DNA of 64,000 bases from Mugil cephalus (Eukaryota > Chordata > Actinopteri > Mugiliformes > Mugilidae), in NCBI RefSeq assembly GCF_022458985.1, contig NC_061772.1, positions 8,856,001 to 8,920,000 of the forward strand. The letters run 5' to 3'. This document shows positions 1-11,910 of this stretch, one piece after another. A program made the translations under genes and the position numbers. Under the pieces are notes generated by a model, which saw nothing but the letters and a program-made list of their open reading frames with translations, did no database searches and was not told the origin of the DNA. Each line of letters begins with the position of its first letter. Positions within the stretch are counted from its first letter, which is position 1.

Positions 1-3000
1 TTCACAATTTCTCCCGTCTGCTAGATTTCGTTCTACTCCCCCTCACAGCAGTGGCAGTTATTTTTATACATGCGCTGTTTTTTCGCCGTAATCTTCGAAA
101 TTTTAAAGTCGATTAGACAGATTTGCTGCTTATAAGATAGAAGTGTTGACAGGTGATTCCACCTTGATCATGTTGGGATTGAAGCATTTCAGAAGAGGAA
201 GGTATGCAGTGTGGCTGCGCTCTCTACTAAGCCATGTGGCTGACAGACAGCTTGGCCCTCAGACTCTTCCAGCTGTACTGGAACCAATTTAGAGCAACTT
301 TAAATAATCCATCCCGGCAGCACCTGTTGCCTGGTCAATGTGTGGCCTCTTCCTCAGAAAGAGGTTGTTTTAATAATATCACATGTGCAGTCGTGTAACG
401 TTATAGATGGAAACAAGGTTTCGAACCACAAACACCTTGTTCCTCAATCAGTGATGCCGTTACATACAGCCAACCACATGTCGTCCAAAAACACAAACAA
501 AAACAAAACGATTTATAAAGGCAGTACAAAAATAAGAATGTGTGCTCCGTGTTTTGCTACAAACAATGCTTGTGGTAACATTTTTTTTTTTTTTTTGTGG
601 TAACAGCATCCAACTGTGAAATATGAACAACACCAGTATGGAGTTGTTGTTCTGTTCATAATCGTGCGGCGTTTAAAGGTGAATAAACGTCAGCGTGGAA
701 TCTTAAAAGGAGTAAATTCAAATCGTCGATACGGCAGAAAAACTGTTTCTCAGGTGTCTTTCTGTTACCTCATATCTTTCACCTTTCTGGCTACCCACAT
801 CCCGTCACCTCTGCACTTTGCATGCACACACACACACATAGTGAGCACTGAGCTGTGAGCTGCATATCAATACAGTTCTCATGCTCCCCTGACTCGGGCT
901 CCTCAGGGACTGTTACCCCACCCTGGCCTTCCCCTCCTCACATCAGCATCCTTCACCCTCTTTTTCTACTGATGAGTTTTGTTTTTCTTGAATATGAAAC
1001 AGAAGTGCACTATTTATTGAAGTTTATTCTAAAAAAATAAAAAAAAAATACAAAAACAAAAAAATAAAACTCATCAGTATTTCTGTTAACTGTGCTCCAG
1101 TTGTTGAATGTCACAGGTAAAGCATCTCAGTAGTTTTCTCCTGTACAACCTGCAGGTTGCTGCACTGTAAATGCCGGCATGTAGTTAAATGCAGTTAAAC
1201 TGTGTGCTTGCTCTGGCCTAAAAGAAATCCACACTCTCAGTGGCTCGTGCTGTCTGAGCCTTCCACCACAGGCCCGCATGTTAATTGTTCCTCTTTTTCT
1301 GGGAGAAGTTGTGTGCTGAATCTTCTTTCTGGGCTCCTTCCTGTGTTTCCTGTCCAGAGACAGATCAGGCGGTCAAGGATCACTCTTGTCAAAGAGTGCA
1401 ACCACCAGGACATGAACTGACGCAATCCTCAGCTGTCCCTTCACCCGCCGATACAGCCGATACAGTTCATCCGTCTGCTGTGCGACCTTTAAAGGGTTCT
1501 GTGGATTCAGGTGTATGATCGGTCTAGTTTGTTCTAACGCTTTAAGTTGTTCACTGATTTGACCAGTGTTTTTCTAGGACACCATATGATAGATCGGTCA
1601 CATCTCACTCAAAAGATAATTTCTGATGAAATAAACCACAAAGACTTTAGCTTACTGTACTCATGAGATTGTCAGCAGTGGTCAATTAAATGCATGTAAG
1701 GTATTTTGACTGTGAGAACTAAAATAAAGACACTGATAGTGATAGTGACATTATTATTATTATCATATGGATGGCTTATTACAATAAACTCCTTTCCCGT
1801 AATCCGCCAGACTTCCTTATCTTCACTTTTACTTGTCATATCTTTCCTCCCACATAAAACCATAGCCATTGTTTGGACATTTCTTTGAAGCTGCGCTGTT
1901 ATCTTCAGTATACATTTGATTCTACAATGTATACTCATACATTTAAGAGCACTAAAATAATTTCAGGCCGTTATTTTTTTTTACCTTCGTCATTCGTTGT
2001 AAAACATTAACTGTTAACACTACCGTGAAAGAAGACCGCCGTAGGTAGGAGGCTACAGGGACCTTTGGTTTGAAGGACATGAACTGATACTGATTAGAGG
2101 ATATGATCCTTGATCAGTGGCTACCGTGATGTGTGTGCATGTGGACGTACACAACATGTGTGGTTAGGTGGCTTTCTCCCTGCGTCCCAGGATGTGGGCT
2201 TCTCGTCCACCTGTCTCTCCACTGACAGCGTCCTCAGCGCTCTCCCAGTTCCTCTCTGAATGCCTATTCTCATCTCACCCACACTGATTCTAAACCAGAG
2301 TTTTCCCCAGAGACCCCACCAACGCCTTCGGCACCGTGGCTTGCATAACACGACACGTACATGGTAAATCACAACTTCCCACCAAGGCTTCGGCCTTTTA
2401 CGTTTTGTTTCATTCTTTTGAGGAAGGCTTTTAGTTTTAGATTTGTTTGAACAATTCCCCCCAAAATCATTCCAAACGACTGCCAATCAAACAGCGAGCC
2501 GCATTAAAAAAAAAACATTTCTTTAGAAGTCGTGACTCTCCGTGTGAAATTACAGCTGATACAAGCATAAGAACATGACACCCAAAATGAAATGAAAGGT
2601 CAGTGCTGAGCCTGCAGGCAAACCCAGGGACGCCAACTGAAGAGTCAGCAGAACAGGCAAATCAGGAAACAACAAAAAACAAGAAAAAGTAATTCCTTTA
2701 AACTATTGGGGGGGGCAACAACTTTCAAAGTATAGTTATTCCTCTTTCGTTTAGTTTCTTTGAAGCACTGCCTTTCACAAAATAAGAACTGTTTCTTTAC
2801 AGTACATTGAAATACTGGAGCAGATGGCCACGGCCTCGCATGATGGCAACATCAGTTCTGTTTGTCCCACGTCTCTAATGGTTTATTGTGGGAAGCCTCA
2901 GACGCCACAAAGAGATGTCGCAATAGAAAAAGAACCACATTGCAGACGCTTAAAATGTGAGCAGAGTGTGTCCTTGCGCAGAAACGTACACAAGATTTTG

Positions 3001-4643
3001 TCTACTTCTTTTCCCACCGGGGTCCCTCGGCAGAGGTGGACGGAAGAGCCAAATCCTGCAGCGCGCCACTGAGGCAATATCATATTTTTAGTTTGGCTGC
3101 TTGTAAAATTCAACATTAGTAAAAGCACAGAAGCATTTCTGAGAAACGTCCTCATCGGAAGTAAAAGCGCTGCTTGGGGAAAAGTGTTCACATGCGTAGA
3201 TGTCCCTGAGTTTCTTCTGCAGATTCTGCTTCCCAGAATCATCTGGCCTAACGACACCATGCTTTGGTGGCTTGTATAACGAGGCCAAGCATATTAAACC
3301 ATTAACTGTAAAGAAAGTACTAAATAATATTTAGAGATGTCAAATTAATATATCAGTTATTCAGAGCTAATGTTTCTATTCTAATGGGCAGAAGTTTGTA
3401 GACTCCAGCAGTGAAGTAAAGGTCTTAATGTCTGAAAGATTATTCTGTCATGATGCGCCTACTTTTTATATTGCTGAGAGTTAAACCATGGAATTGTTAT
3501 ACATCTGAATGTCAGTAGAAGGTTAATTCAGTTTTACCGGGCAACAGTGAGGCCTTTTTCTGTCTTTCAAAGTGTAAAGTGCAAAAATATATTCTACTGC
3601 TCCTGACACGGTATTCATTATTTTAATTAGTAGTTTAAAAAAAAAACAAAAAAAACAAAACAAAGAAACAAAGACAGATTTGCATATTCATTGACACTTA
3701 AGTAACACAAAGCATAAAAATGTGACAATGATTGACTTTCAAAAAATAATGTCAGCATAATATTTATTGATTTACAATATTGCTTAAATTTGGTTGACAG
3801 CCCATCATAATGTGATATTTATTGTGCGGGGAGGAGGAGTCAGTTTCCTGTGGCAGTTTTTGAAGTCAGTTCCTGTTCTGTGGAAATTGGACAGTACTCC
3901 CCCATGTAAATAAGTGCACCCGCACACACACACACACACACATTCCACCTGTGTTTTTTATTCAATGAACCATTCATTCGATTTGCTAATTTAAGTCGAA
4001 GGTTTAACCCAGTCACTTGTCATATGAAGAGCACATGACTTCTGTAATCATAGGTGATTTTTGTGTGAGTCATTACAACAAACTTTACTGAATACTGAAA
4101 AAAAAAATTATTGACATACCTCCAGGGGGGAAATAGTTTTCATATAAGTCTCTGGAATCATGTTCAGCTTTGTGGCTTTGTACCTATTTGACATGATTTG
4201 CTATTAGGTTTATTCATATTTAGACCATTTGTTTACGCGTATTTCACTTTACAGTAGAAAAGTGAGTTCAGCGTTTGCAGCAGCATTTTATAATGACAGT
4301 CTCAAAGCCTTGCCTTCTGTTTTGGGGAACTGAAAACACGCGCACAAAATCACTCTTTTGGGGAAAAACGTCTCGCGGCGTACACCATTAAATTTGATTA
4401 TGAATGGTCAAAACGATCTTGATTGGGGTTCAGCAACCAGCGTGTGTTCTTTTCTCTATTAAGTTTTGGGGGCCACACTCTTATGTTGTCTGTTTAGGGC
4501 CATTTTGAGTCCCACACCTTTTAAAGAATTAGGCTGCTAAAAACTGAAATCTGTGTGTGTGTTCTTGTTTCGGAGTCCAAACTCTTGCCATTTTGGCATG
4601 TTGCCTTTGTAGGGAGACCACACAAATACTTGGTTTTGGTGTA

Positions 4644-4680
<37 letters not shown>

Positions 4681-5780
4681 GTGTGTGTCTACATGGTGCT
4701 TAAATTAAAAAATAAAACATTTCTCAGGAATGAGATGCCCCCAGTTTCTTGGAAATATTCCCTCCATGTACAGTTTGCTGCTCGTTGGTGGTTTTGTCTG
4801 CTCTCTGGAATTAGTAAGAAATGGAAGAATATGAAGAAGAAGTAGAAAGAGAAGGGATGTCATTGTGAATCACTTAGCACCAGTTGGTCACCTCTCTTCC
4901 TGTCCTTTCTCTCTTAGTCATCACAGAGACATGCCGGGGGGATGTTTGAGAGTTCCCCCTTACTAAAGTTGTCTAGATCCTTCTTTTAGTTTCAAACTGT
5001 GTTTTAGTTTCATCATTCCAGAGCCAGAGTAATACATCTGATGTGTACATCATGAATGGTCACCTCAGCAATGGAGGAGTTCCCTCCAAATACACTTTTG
5101 TAATTCCATTATCCAAGAAAACTATATGAATCTTGACATTTGCGTGATAAATTTATGTGACTTAAAAGCACATGCTTCAATGTTTATCTCAAATTCTAAT
5201 CAAGATCTTAAAAGATTTGTCAAAATTCCTAATGAATTTAGGAATTGGTAAATCTATTCAAACACAGAACAAAGTAAAAGGAAAACACGGCGCATATAGG
5301 GTGCAGAAGTACTTCTTAGAAATGTTGTCATTTCCCCGCAGAACATGTACCAAGTTTTTGTTTTTGTTTTTGTTGTCACATTTAGGATACATCACGACCG
5401 CATGGCTAACGGTTATGATGAAACTGAGGTTCATAACTTTACACAGCGCTTTAAATGTTTTATAGATCAATTCAACTGTAGAAAACTCCGCATAGATATT
5501 TAAAAAAAAAAAAAAAAATGAAATAAAACACGGTGGTGTGGTTTTTAAAATGGACGAAACCTGATTAGGCCATATTTTTGTCTTGCTATTATTAGATTTA
5601 GTTAATGATCTGAAACATGGTTGTGTGACGCTCATGAGGAACACTCATATTAACAGGTCAAATCTGTGTCGGTCAGTTCAATTTAGCAGCTGTTACACAA
5701 CTGTGTAATGTGCATTTTTTTAATAACTCAAATCAAAATGACATAAAACAATATGATTAAGTAAAGTCAAGTACGTGCTG
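1..5780. other. Intergenic DNA beyond the irf8 3' end
   Basis: About 5.8 kb with no supportable gene. Open frames here are short, lack splice-compatible partners and show no recognisable protein family. Simple-sequence blocks occur: an A-rich patch with AATAAA-like words near 1030-1070, a short CA tract near 3921-3943, and a GTATGT hexamer tract at 4640-4688. The A-rich patch could be the 3' end of a plus-strand transcript or simply low complexity; the sequence does not decide. Distal irf8 regulatory DNA is possible but I see no specific site to name. Confidence 0.6.
4640..4688 (+). repeat. GTATGT hexanucleotide microsatellite
   Basis: About eight tandem GTATGT units, then a short GT run. 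It lies in gene-free DNA about 1.1 kb past the irf8 polyadenylation signal. It is a simple repeat and probably length-polymorphic. Confidence 0.9.
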
Positions 5781-5794
5781 TACATTTAAAAGGT

Positions 5795-5800
5795 TTTATT
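5795..5800 (-). terminator. irf8: irf8 polyadenylation signal
   Basis: The plus strand reads TTTATT, so the minus strand carries AATAAA, 567 bases past the irf8 stop codon. It is the first good signal in that direction. It gives a 3' UTR of roughly 0.58 kb (about 5780-6366). Confidence 0.7.
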
Positions 5801-6366
5801 TGAAAATCAGTTTACAAAAAAGATTAAAAAATTGGCAATATCAAAACAGCATGATAGTAAAACCTATCTGTAATATAATGCTACATAGCACCGAAAATTG
5901 TTTGCAACTTTTACCAACTCATATAAAAAGAAATGCAATGTACATTTGGTTTGTTTCTTCAAATCATCCCCACACAGTAAACTGAGTTGAAAGAAAAAAA
6001 AAACACTTAAAAAAAGATGGAAGTAAAGATCAAAGTTCAAATTTAGCTTTGAGAACTAAACTACTGGCACATATCCATTTACTGATACACTGAAGAGAGG
6101 CTTTTTTTGACGTGCGTGTAATATATGATATACATTTGCCCTGGTTAGCCCTGGATGTATAAAATAATAAACATTATTCTACCTATAGATACCAACATTC
6201 AGCTTAAAAGTCTCACTGGGAAAGAAGAGGAGAGCTCTTTCTCCTTTTATGTCATTTCACCTGATTGGCATGTGTCAGAAAAAAAAAAGGAATGTCCTTT
6301 ACATGTTTTCAGTCACTCAGTCTCATACACACAGAAGAGCTCCTGTCGGGTTTCACTGCTCACAGT

Positions 6367-9108
6367 TCAAGCCGTGATGGGCATGTTTTCCCTGTAGCAG
6401 GCTTGCCTCTGGGGGCCATTGTAGCTGCACAAGTCCTGATAGATCCGAGCCATCTGGTCAGTGGCCGCATCATCAAACATCTCCAGGTTTGGGTTGTTGC
6501 AATAAGGCTGGGAGCGACGCATGTTCATTTTCTCCAGCAGGTGCTGGCAGTTCATCACTGTGATCTGTCAGATGGAGACAAGACAGGGGAACGTGTTTAT
6601 TTTATTCAACGTACAACATTGGTTGTGAGAAGTTTTCTTTTTAAATCTCGATATGGTGTCTTCAGTAGACTTACCTGCACAATGATCAGTTTGCTCTTGG
6701 CGCTGCTGTGGTCATTGAGCTCCTCTCCAAAACACAGGGTCACTGTTGGATCAGGAGCAGGAATCTGACCTTCCTGGTAGAGCTGGAGAGCTGGAGAACA
6801 CAAAATAAATGACCGGCTGTTTAAAGCATCTTTGCAACTTTACAAATTTGGCTTAAGCATTAATATGAAATGAATGTGCTTTAGACTGAACGATCGTTCA
6901 AATCAAACACAGTGCCTCACCTTGAAGAAATCGTCCTGTGTCAAAAATCTTGACTACAGCATCCCTCTCGAGTTTGCCAGGCACAGAGCTGTACTGTGAG
7001 CCGACTTCACCCAGTCCGCTCCAAAAGACGCGGCTCTGGCAAAGCCTCTTGATGAAGATGCCCTCTTGGTTTGCACGGACCAGTACACCTCTCTCCAGGT
7101 GGCCCAGAAGCTTGCGAGTGACATAGCGCTGGCGGTCGTACTCAATGAGCTCAGCCGGGGGGAAATGAACACTCTGCATGGTGTCTGAACTGTAGAGGGC
7201 GCCACGACCCATGTGCTGCTGTGGTGAAATCCGGCAGCCTTCAGGATGGCTTACCAGCGTGTTGTACATCAGCTTTCCTCCATAATAGAAACTGATCATC
7301 ATTTGAGAGGAAGCTGGAGGTGAAAATGAAAAAAAAATTACCATAAAATAATGATGTTATGTTATATCTAGCATGTTGCATGGTGAGTTTGTTTCAACTG
7401 CCACTGCTTATCTAAACAGTGGATGGTATTACGGCCTGTCATAGATAGCATTAATGATTACCTGAACTGTGAGTGCCTGAAGGCAAAGGGTCCTGATGCA
7501 ATGGGAAAGCTGTGAATCAGAGGAGGAAGATATGAATTAAGGCTACATTTAAACCCAGTGCGGACACAACCGCACTCATGTCATTAGTTTGCTGCATCAA
7601 CAAAAATGCTATTTCTCTAGCACGATCACACAAAGAAATAATCACTTTAGTCAGCAAAGTTCAACAGGATGTTAGTCAACTCCTCCATTGCAGAATTCAA
7701 CAGACAAGCAAATAAGTTCTATTTAGCACCCAGGACAGCCGGGGCTTGATTTCCACTGTGGTTATTTTTAAGGGGAATTATAGCTTGGGTCTGTGTAAAA
7801 AGAACCGCCTCACATGAAGTTTGAAATAAAAAACAAAGGAAGTGCATTGGCGGACATACAAACGCACGCTAGATGAAACTGAGAACAAATGAATTCAATC
7901 AGGCTAGTATTTTTTTCTTTTAAAACGCTGTCTTACCACTGATGCTGCTCTGAGACCAATACTCTGGGCTGGCCTGGATGCTACAGCCTTCCTCCTGCAA
8001 AGAGACAACAACGTGCATAACATGTCAACAACCTAGCACCTTTGTACACTTCAATGTCACGACGATGAAGTGGGAGGGTTAGACTGCTCAGTGTAACAAG
8101 TGTTGGAGGAGACAATGTAGTGTGGTAATGAGAAAGAAAAGTCACACAAAAGCCGAGTGTCAAAAAAAAAAAAAGAAAGAAAGAAAGAGAGAAAGAAAGA
8201 GTGCAATCTCCAGAAACAGATGTGGGGGTGGTGTCTCACCTCTTTAATGAACTCTTCTATTTCTGTAGGGCTGCAGTCCATGTCCGTCATGTCACCAGAG
8301 CTGGCGGTAACAGGCATGGCCATCACCGAGCTTTTGCCATCTGTGGTGCATTACAATGTCAATTCTAATGACAGGTGATTGATAAAAGTGTAATAATAGA
8401 CACCTCCCATTTCACTTATTTTGACATAATAATAGAAACTCACGCTTCTGCTCCTCTTCAGGCACAATGCGGTAAACTTTATAGGGCTCAGAGATGTCCA
8501 GCTGTGACCTCTCGGTCACCTCCTCAAAGTCAGGACTTTTATTCAGGGCACAGCGTAGTCTGGTCTTCCATGTTGCAGGCTCAGCCTTGTCCCCCTCCTT
8601 AAACTTGCCTTTAAACACAGCCCAGGCCTATAGAAGGTACAAAAAATACGTTAAGGTGATATAATATATTTTTTTTTGTCCAACTCTTTCTTACAAAAAA
8701 GTAAGACACAATTTGTTGTTTTTTTTTTTTTGTTACAATAATAATTTTCTACATGGTGTCTAAATATATGTTATCAATTTAAAAGTTACGATTTTTGTGG
8801 AAACATAGCACAAAGGTTTTCACTTAGATAACTTAATTAAAATTAAATCAAATCAATCATCGCCAGAATTCATTGCAAAGCTGCGGTTTTTCCGCCCAGC
8901 AGTCTGCCCAGAGGGCAACACAAGAGTGCTTTCAAACCTTAAAAATCGATGCGTCAACTTCTTGATTGTAATCCTGTTTCCCTGCATGCTTCCACGGAAT
9001 TCGGAACATAGTGCGGCTTTCATCCTCCCACTGGAGACCGGAGTACTGGCCACTTTGGATCTGTTCCATCAACCACTGCTTCAGTCTCCGACCTCCCGAG
9101 TTTGACAT
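6367..9108 (-). CDS. irf8: Interferon regulatory factor 8 (spliced, 8 coding exons, 422 aa)
   Basis: Coding exons in transcript order: 9108-8938, 8627-8444, 8340-8240, 7994-7937, 7509-7462, 7313-6921, 6790-6675, 6564-6367; the frame is continuous. Residues 1-118 form the IRF DNA-binding domain with the five spaced tryptophans (W12, W27, W39, W59, W77) and the recognition-helix block TRLRCALNKSPDF. Residues about 190-365 are the IRF-association domain (MISFYYGGKL, ERGVLVRANQ, FIKRLCQ, LCFGEELND, SKLIIVQ). The C-terminus ends RENMPITA. The protein is a transcription factor of myeloid and B cells that binds ISRE and composite ETS/IRF sites with partners such as PU.1. IRF4 is the nearest paralogue, but the cox4i1-emc8-gins2-gse1 neighbourhood marks this gene as irf8. 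The exon 1 donor GTTTGA is weak, yet it sits at the family-conserved K/AW junction. Confidence 0.95.
8161..8202. repeat. A/GAAA polypurine tract in irf8 intron 3
   Basis: A run of A followed by GAAA units on the plus strand, which is a pyrimidine (CTTT) tract in the irf8 pre-mRNA. It lies about 40 bases inside the intron after the exon ending at 8240. It is a simple repeat with no known role visible. Confidence 0.85.
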
Positions 9109-9117
9109 CTTGACCGA

Positions 9118-9480
9118 GAAAACTTTTTACGGCTTCTTCTCTTGCGCCTAAAGGAGGAATATATAGTTCATAATAGTAAGCAAAAAAAATCGTATATAAT
9201 TAACAATTCGTCCTCAATTTAGCCAGAGGTTCTAAATCGTAAGTGGCAACTAAATAAAACCTGAAATCAAAAGTAAAAGCACTTACAGTTTAATAAGCTG
9301 CTGAGCTCTTGGCCCTGTGAGTCAGGTTGATAGATCACTGTCAGACACTGTCAGACAAAATCAAGTGAGCGGTCCCGACACACGCCTTTAAAATTTATCA
9401 TACACTACTCCGTACCATGAATGAAATAGCTGGAGCGTTGCGTGACGACGCTGCGTCTCCTTAACCAATGAGCGCGTGGA
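9118..9480 (-). promoter_or_regulatory. irf8: irf8 5' leader, non-coding first exon and promoter
   Basis: Ten bases or so above the start codon the minus strand has a splice acceptor (TCCTTTAG then GCGCAAGAG, near 9150), so the start codon is in exon 2. A matching donor, CT/GTAAGTG, ends a non-coding first exon at about 9287. Upstream lie a TATA-like TTTTAAA near 9390, a CCAAT box near 9463-9467 on the plus strand and an ETS-type CCGGAA near 9503. Transcription start was not determined; the non-coding exon probably runs from about 9365 to 9287. Confidence 0.55.
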
Positions 9481-10580
9481 AGCGCCACAGGGGACGGCCC
9501 ACTCCGGAAGAGTCGTTCTTCTAACCGTAGGCATTTACAAGAAATGGCCTGACATAAGAACCGAAGGTAGTAAAGATGCTGCCCACGCTAACAGCCGTGA
9601 GCACTCACTAAAACCCGCAGAGTCACAAGTTACCTTGTGCTGAGGGGGATTTCTGCTCTCTAGGCGTTTTAACGCCCACTCCTCACTGATGAGAAACATC
9701 GGAGAGCTGTGGAGCAGGTAGAGCAGCCTGGTAAAGCAAGTCGGCTGATTCAAATTGGCACCGACCACCGGGGCACAGGAGCTCGACTAACGTCAAGACA
9801 GTGTCGCGTATGAAGGTGCGAGGGCAGCCAGTGAGACGCAATATGATAAATCTAATGTAGGCTAGACTTAAAGTCGAAAGCAATTAATACTAAAGGCTAT
9901 ATTTCTAAATTCTGTGCTGGAACATGTTATAAATTAGTTTTGTCAGAGAAACTCTGAGGTAGAGACTGAAAGAGAAATCAGTGTTACTCTGATGCTGAAA
10001 AAAATACTTGTCAGCTGTTTTACCTAATAGAATATTGGGTTTAATTCTTATTCGAGTGAAAAAATGGCAAACGCCCTCCTTGTTCGGCTAATCGACTTTA
10101 AATTTTTGCTTCGTCCTGTCAAATTGTCTTTCTGAAAAGGCATGTTGTCACGTTTTATTGAACAGAATTACCGTTGAAGCAGACTGAGTGGTAATTTAAA
10201 TGGCTGTTAGTTACACCCCTAGACCGGTGGTTTGCAGATATACAGAATTTCCTTCTGTCATTTGTTGAAAAGTAATTACCTGAAACTGAGTGAGTACATG
10301 CAATGGTGGAAAAACCAACCACAAATTAAATTCAATTTGTCATTAATCATCATAATAACTGAATCCTATCATTCTAGTATCACCTTTTTCTAAACATACA
10401 GTAAAAGTGAATGAATGGTTTCTGTGTCTGGTCTGCCCCAACCCCAGGAATGTTTTCTTGGGAAACAAGTTACACTTCCCTGGAAGTTCTGATTATGGCA
10501 AACCATGTTGGTGTAGTGCTTGTTTTATACTGACACACTGTATATTTGAACACCTGGGCTGAGCCTGGTGTGTATGCGCT
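9480..10580. other. Intergenic DNA between irf8 promoter and dusp22a 3' end
   Basis: About 1.1 kb with no coding potential that I can support. Composition becomes AT-rich away from the irf8 promoter. I see no repeat family here that I recognise. Confidence 0.6.
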
Positions 10581-10582
10581 GT

Positions 10583-10645
10583 GTCATTTATTTTTTATTT
10601 ATTTTTGCCATACACATACAATGGTGTCGATAGCACTGATTTATT
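10583..10645 (-). terminator. dusp22a: Candidate dusp22a polyadenylation signals
   Basis: Several TTTATT words on the plus strand (AATAAA on minus) cluster at about 10585-10605 and 10639-10645, the first such cluster past the dusp22a stop at 11911. Using them implies a 3' UTR of about 1.3 kb. No cleavage site was confirmed. Confidence 0.4.
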
Positions 10646-11910
10646 AGCAGTTCCATTTTTTTTGTCAATTACTGCATTTCATTATAAAACACAAACAAAA
10701 CAAACAAAAAAATGACATAAATACACAATTAACCCGTGAATAACACAAATTCTCTAAAAATCTGCTTTGTCACAATAAATCAGAGCTTCAGTAAAATCAG
10801 GAAGACTTTTCGTACAAGACTGCAGAGGTCCTTCATGTGTCGTTAAACTCAGCCATAGTTTGTAATAGCTTCCTATTTTAACCTGCTCTGAGATGCTTAA
10901 AGGAACATTTTGCCATTTTTGACACCTACTTTTATGAGTCATTCATAGAGTTTGGTTTGAACGTCCACAGTGCAGTCTCTACATCTCATAGGCAACTGTG
11001 GCAGCCTCAAATATCATCCTCTAACGGATGTGATGGCAGCTGATAGATGAGAAAATACACAGGGGTTGACTGTTGAGTTTTTCTTTGTCCTATTTGCCTG
11101 ATAAGAGATGAGTTAGAGACAATGTGCTAGTTACAGACACTAGTAAAAGTGTGCGGTCTAGATACAGCTTGGAATTTTGTTTACATTTAAAACAAATGAA
11201 CCACTAAGTATAAACAAGTGCTGTTGACTAGATTGGCAGTGATATGTATGTAACTCATGTGACTCATATATTGGCCAGTGAACTCACTGGAACATCAAAT
11301 GTCGGTAGCTTTTCTACATTTGAGAGGATAGCCGTAGCACTTGGTTGCTGACGTAACAATTTGCAGTATTAATCACGCAGTTATATTGTTTTGAACTACA
11401 GTGTCAAAATAATGTCATCAAAATGTGATCAGTTTGGCTGTAGATTCGTAGATTTCACTTTCACAATCACAGGCCTTAATTTCAGGCAAAATGTCCATTT
11501 AAGACGGTCTTTAAGGCTATTCAGCTGAACATTGCAGGTGTAAAGAGTGCACACTCAAAAACAAGACTCATCATGGCTAAGGTGCTGAGGTGTTTAGAGT
11601 AAGGCGTCTGCGAGCACCAATACCCCTGTTGTGGCTGTATTCAGTTTAGGAGCTTGACAGGTTCTGCTAGTGGATAAGAGTCTGTTCTACAATTCAAAAT
11701 CAACCTCCGTTGCTTAAAAATAGTGAGACAGATGTGAATAAAGCAAAGCTATGGTTGAAAATGTTAATAGTTTTTCTACATCTGAGAGGATAGCTGTAGC
11801 ACTTGCTCTTTAAACTAATTCAATGCCAGTGGACGTCCTATGGAGGCAGGTTGATTTAGAAATTAGTACAGAATAATAGTAATCCCATTGCCTGAGCAGA
11901 GACTCATGTT

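Noticed and set aside
2121-2486. 121-codon minus-strand frame near the left end
   Set aside because: Composition is unlike a folded protein, no family motif is seen and there are no neighbouring exons.
6367-9108. IRF4 as identity of the first gene
   Set aside because: The DNA-binding domains are close, but protein length, C-terminus and the cox4i1-emc8-gins2-gse1 neighbourhood fit IRF8.
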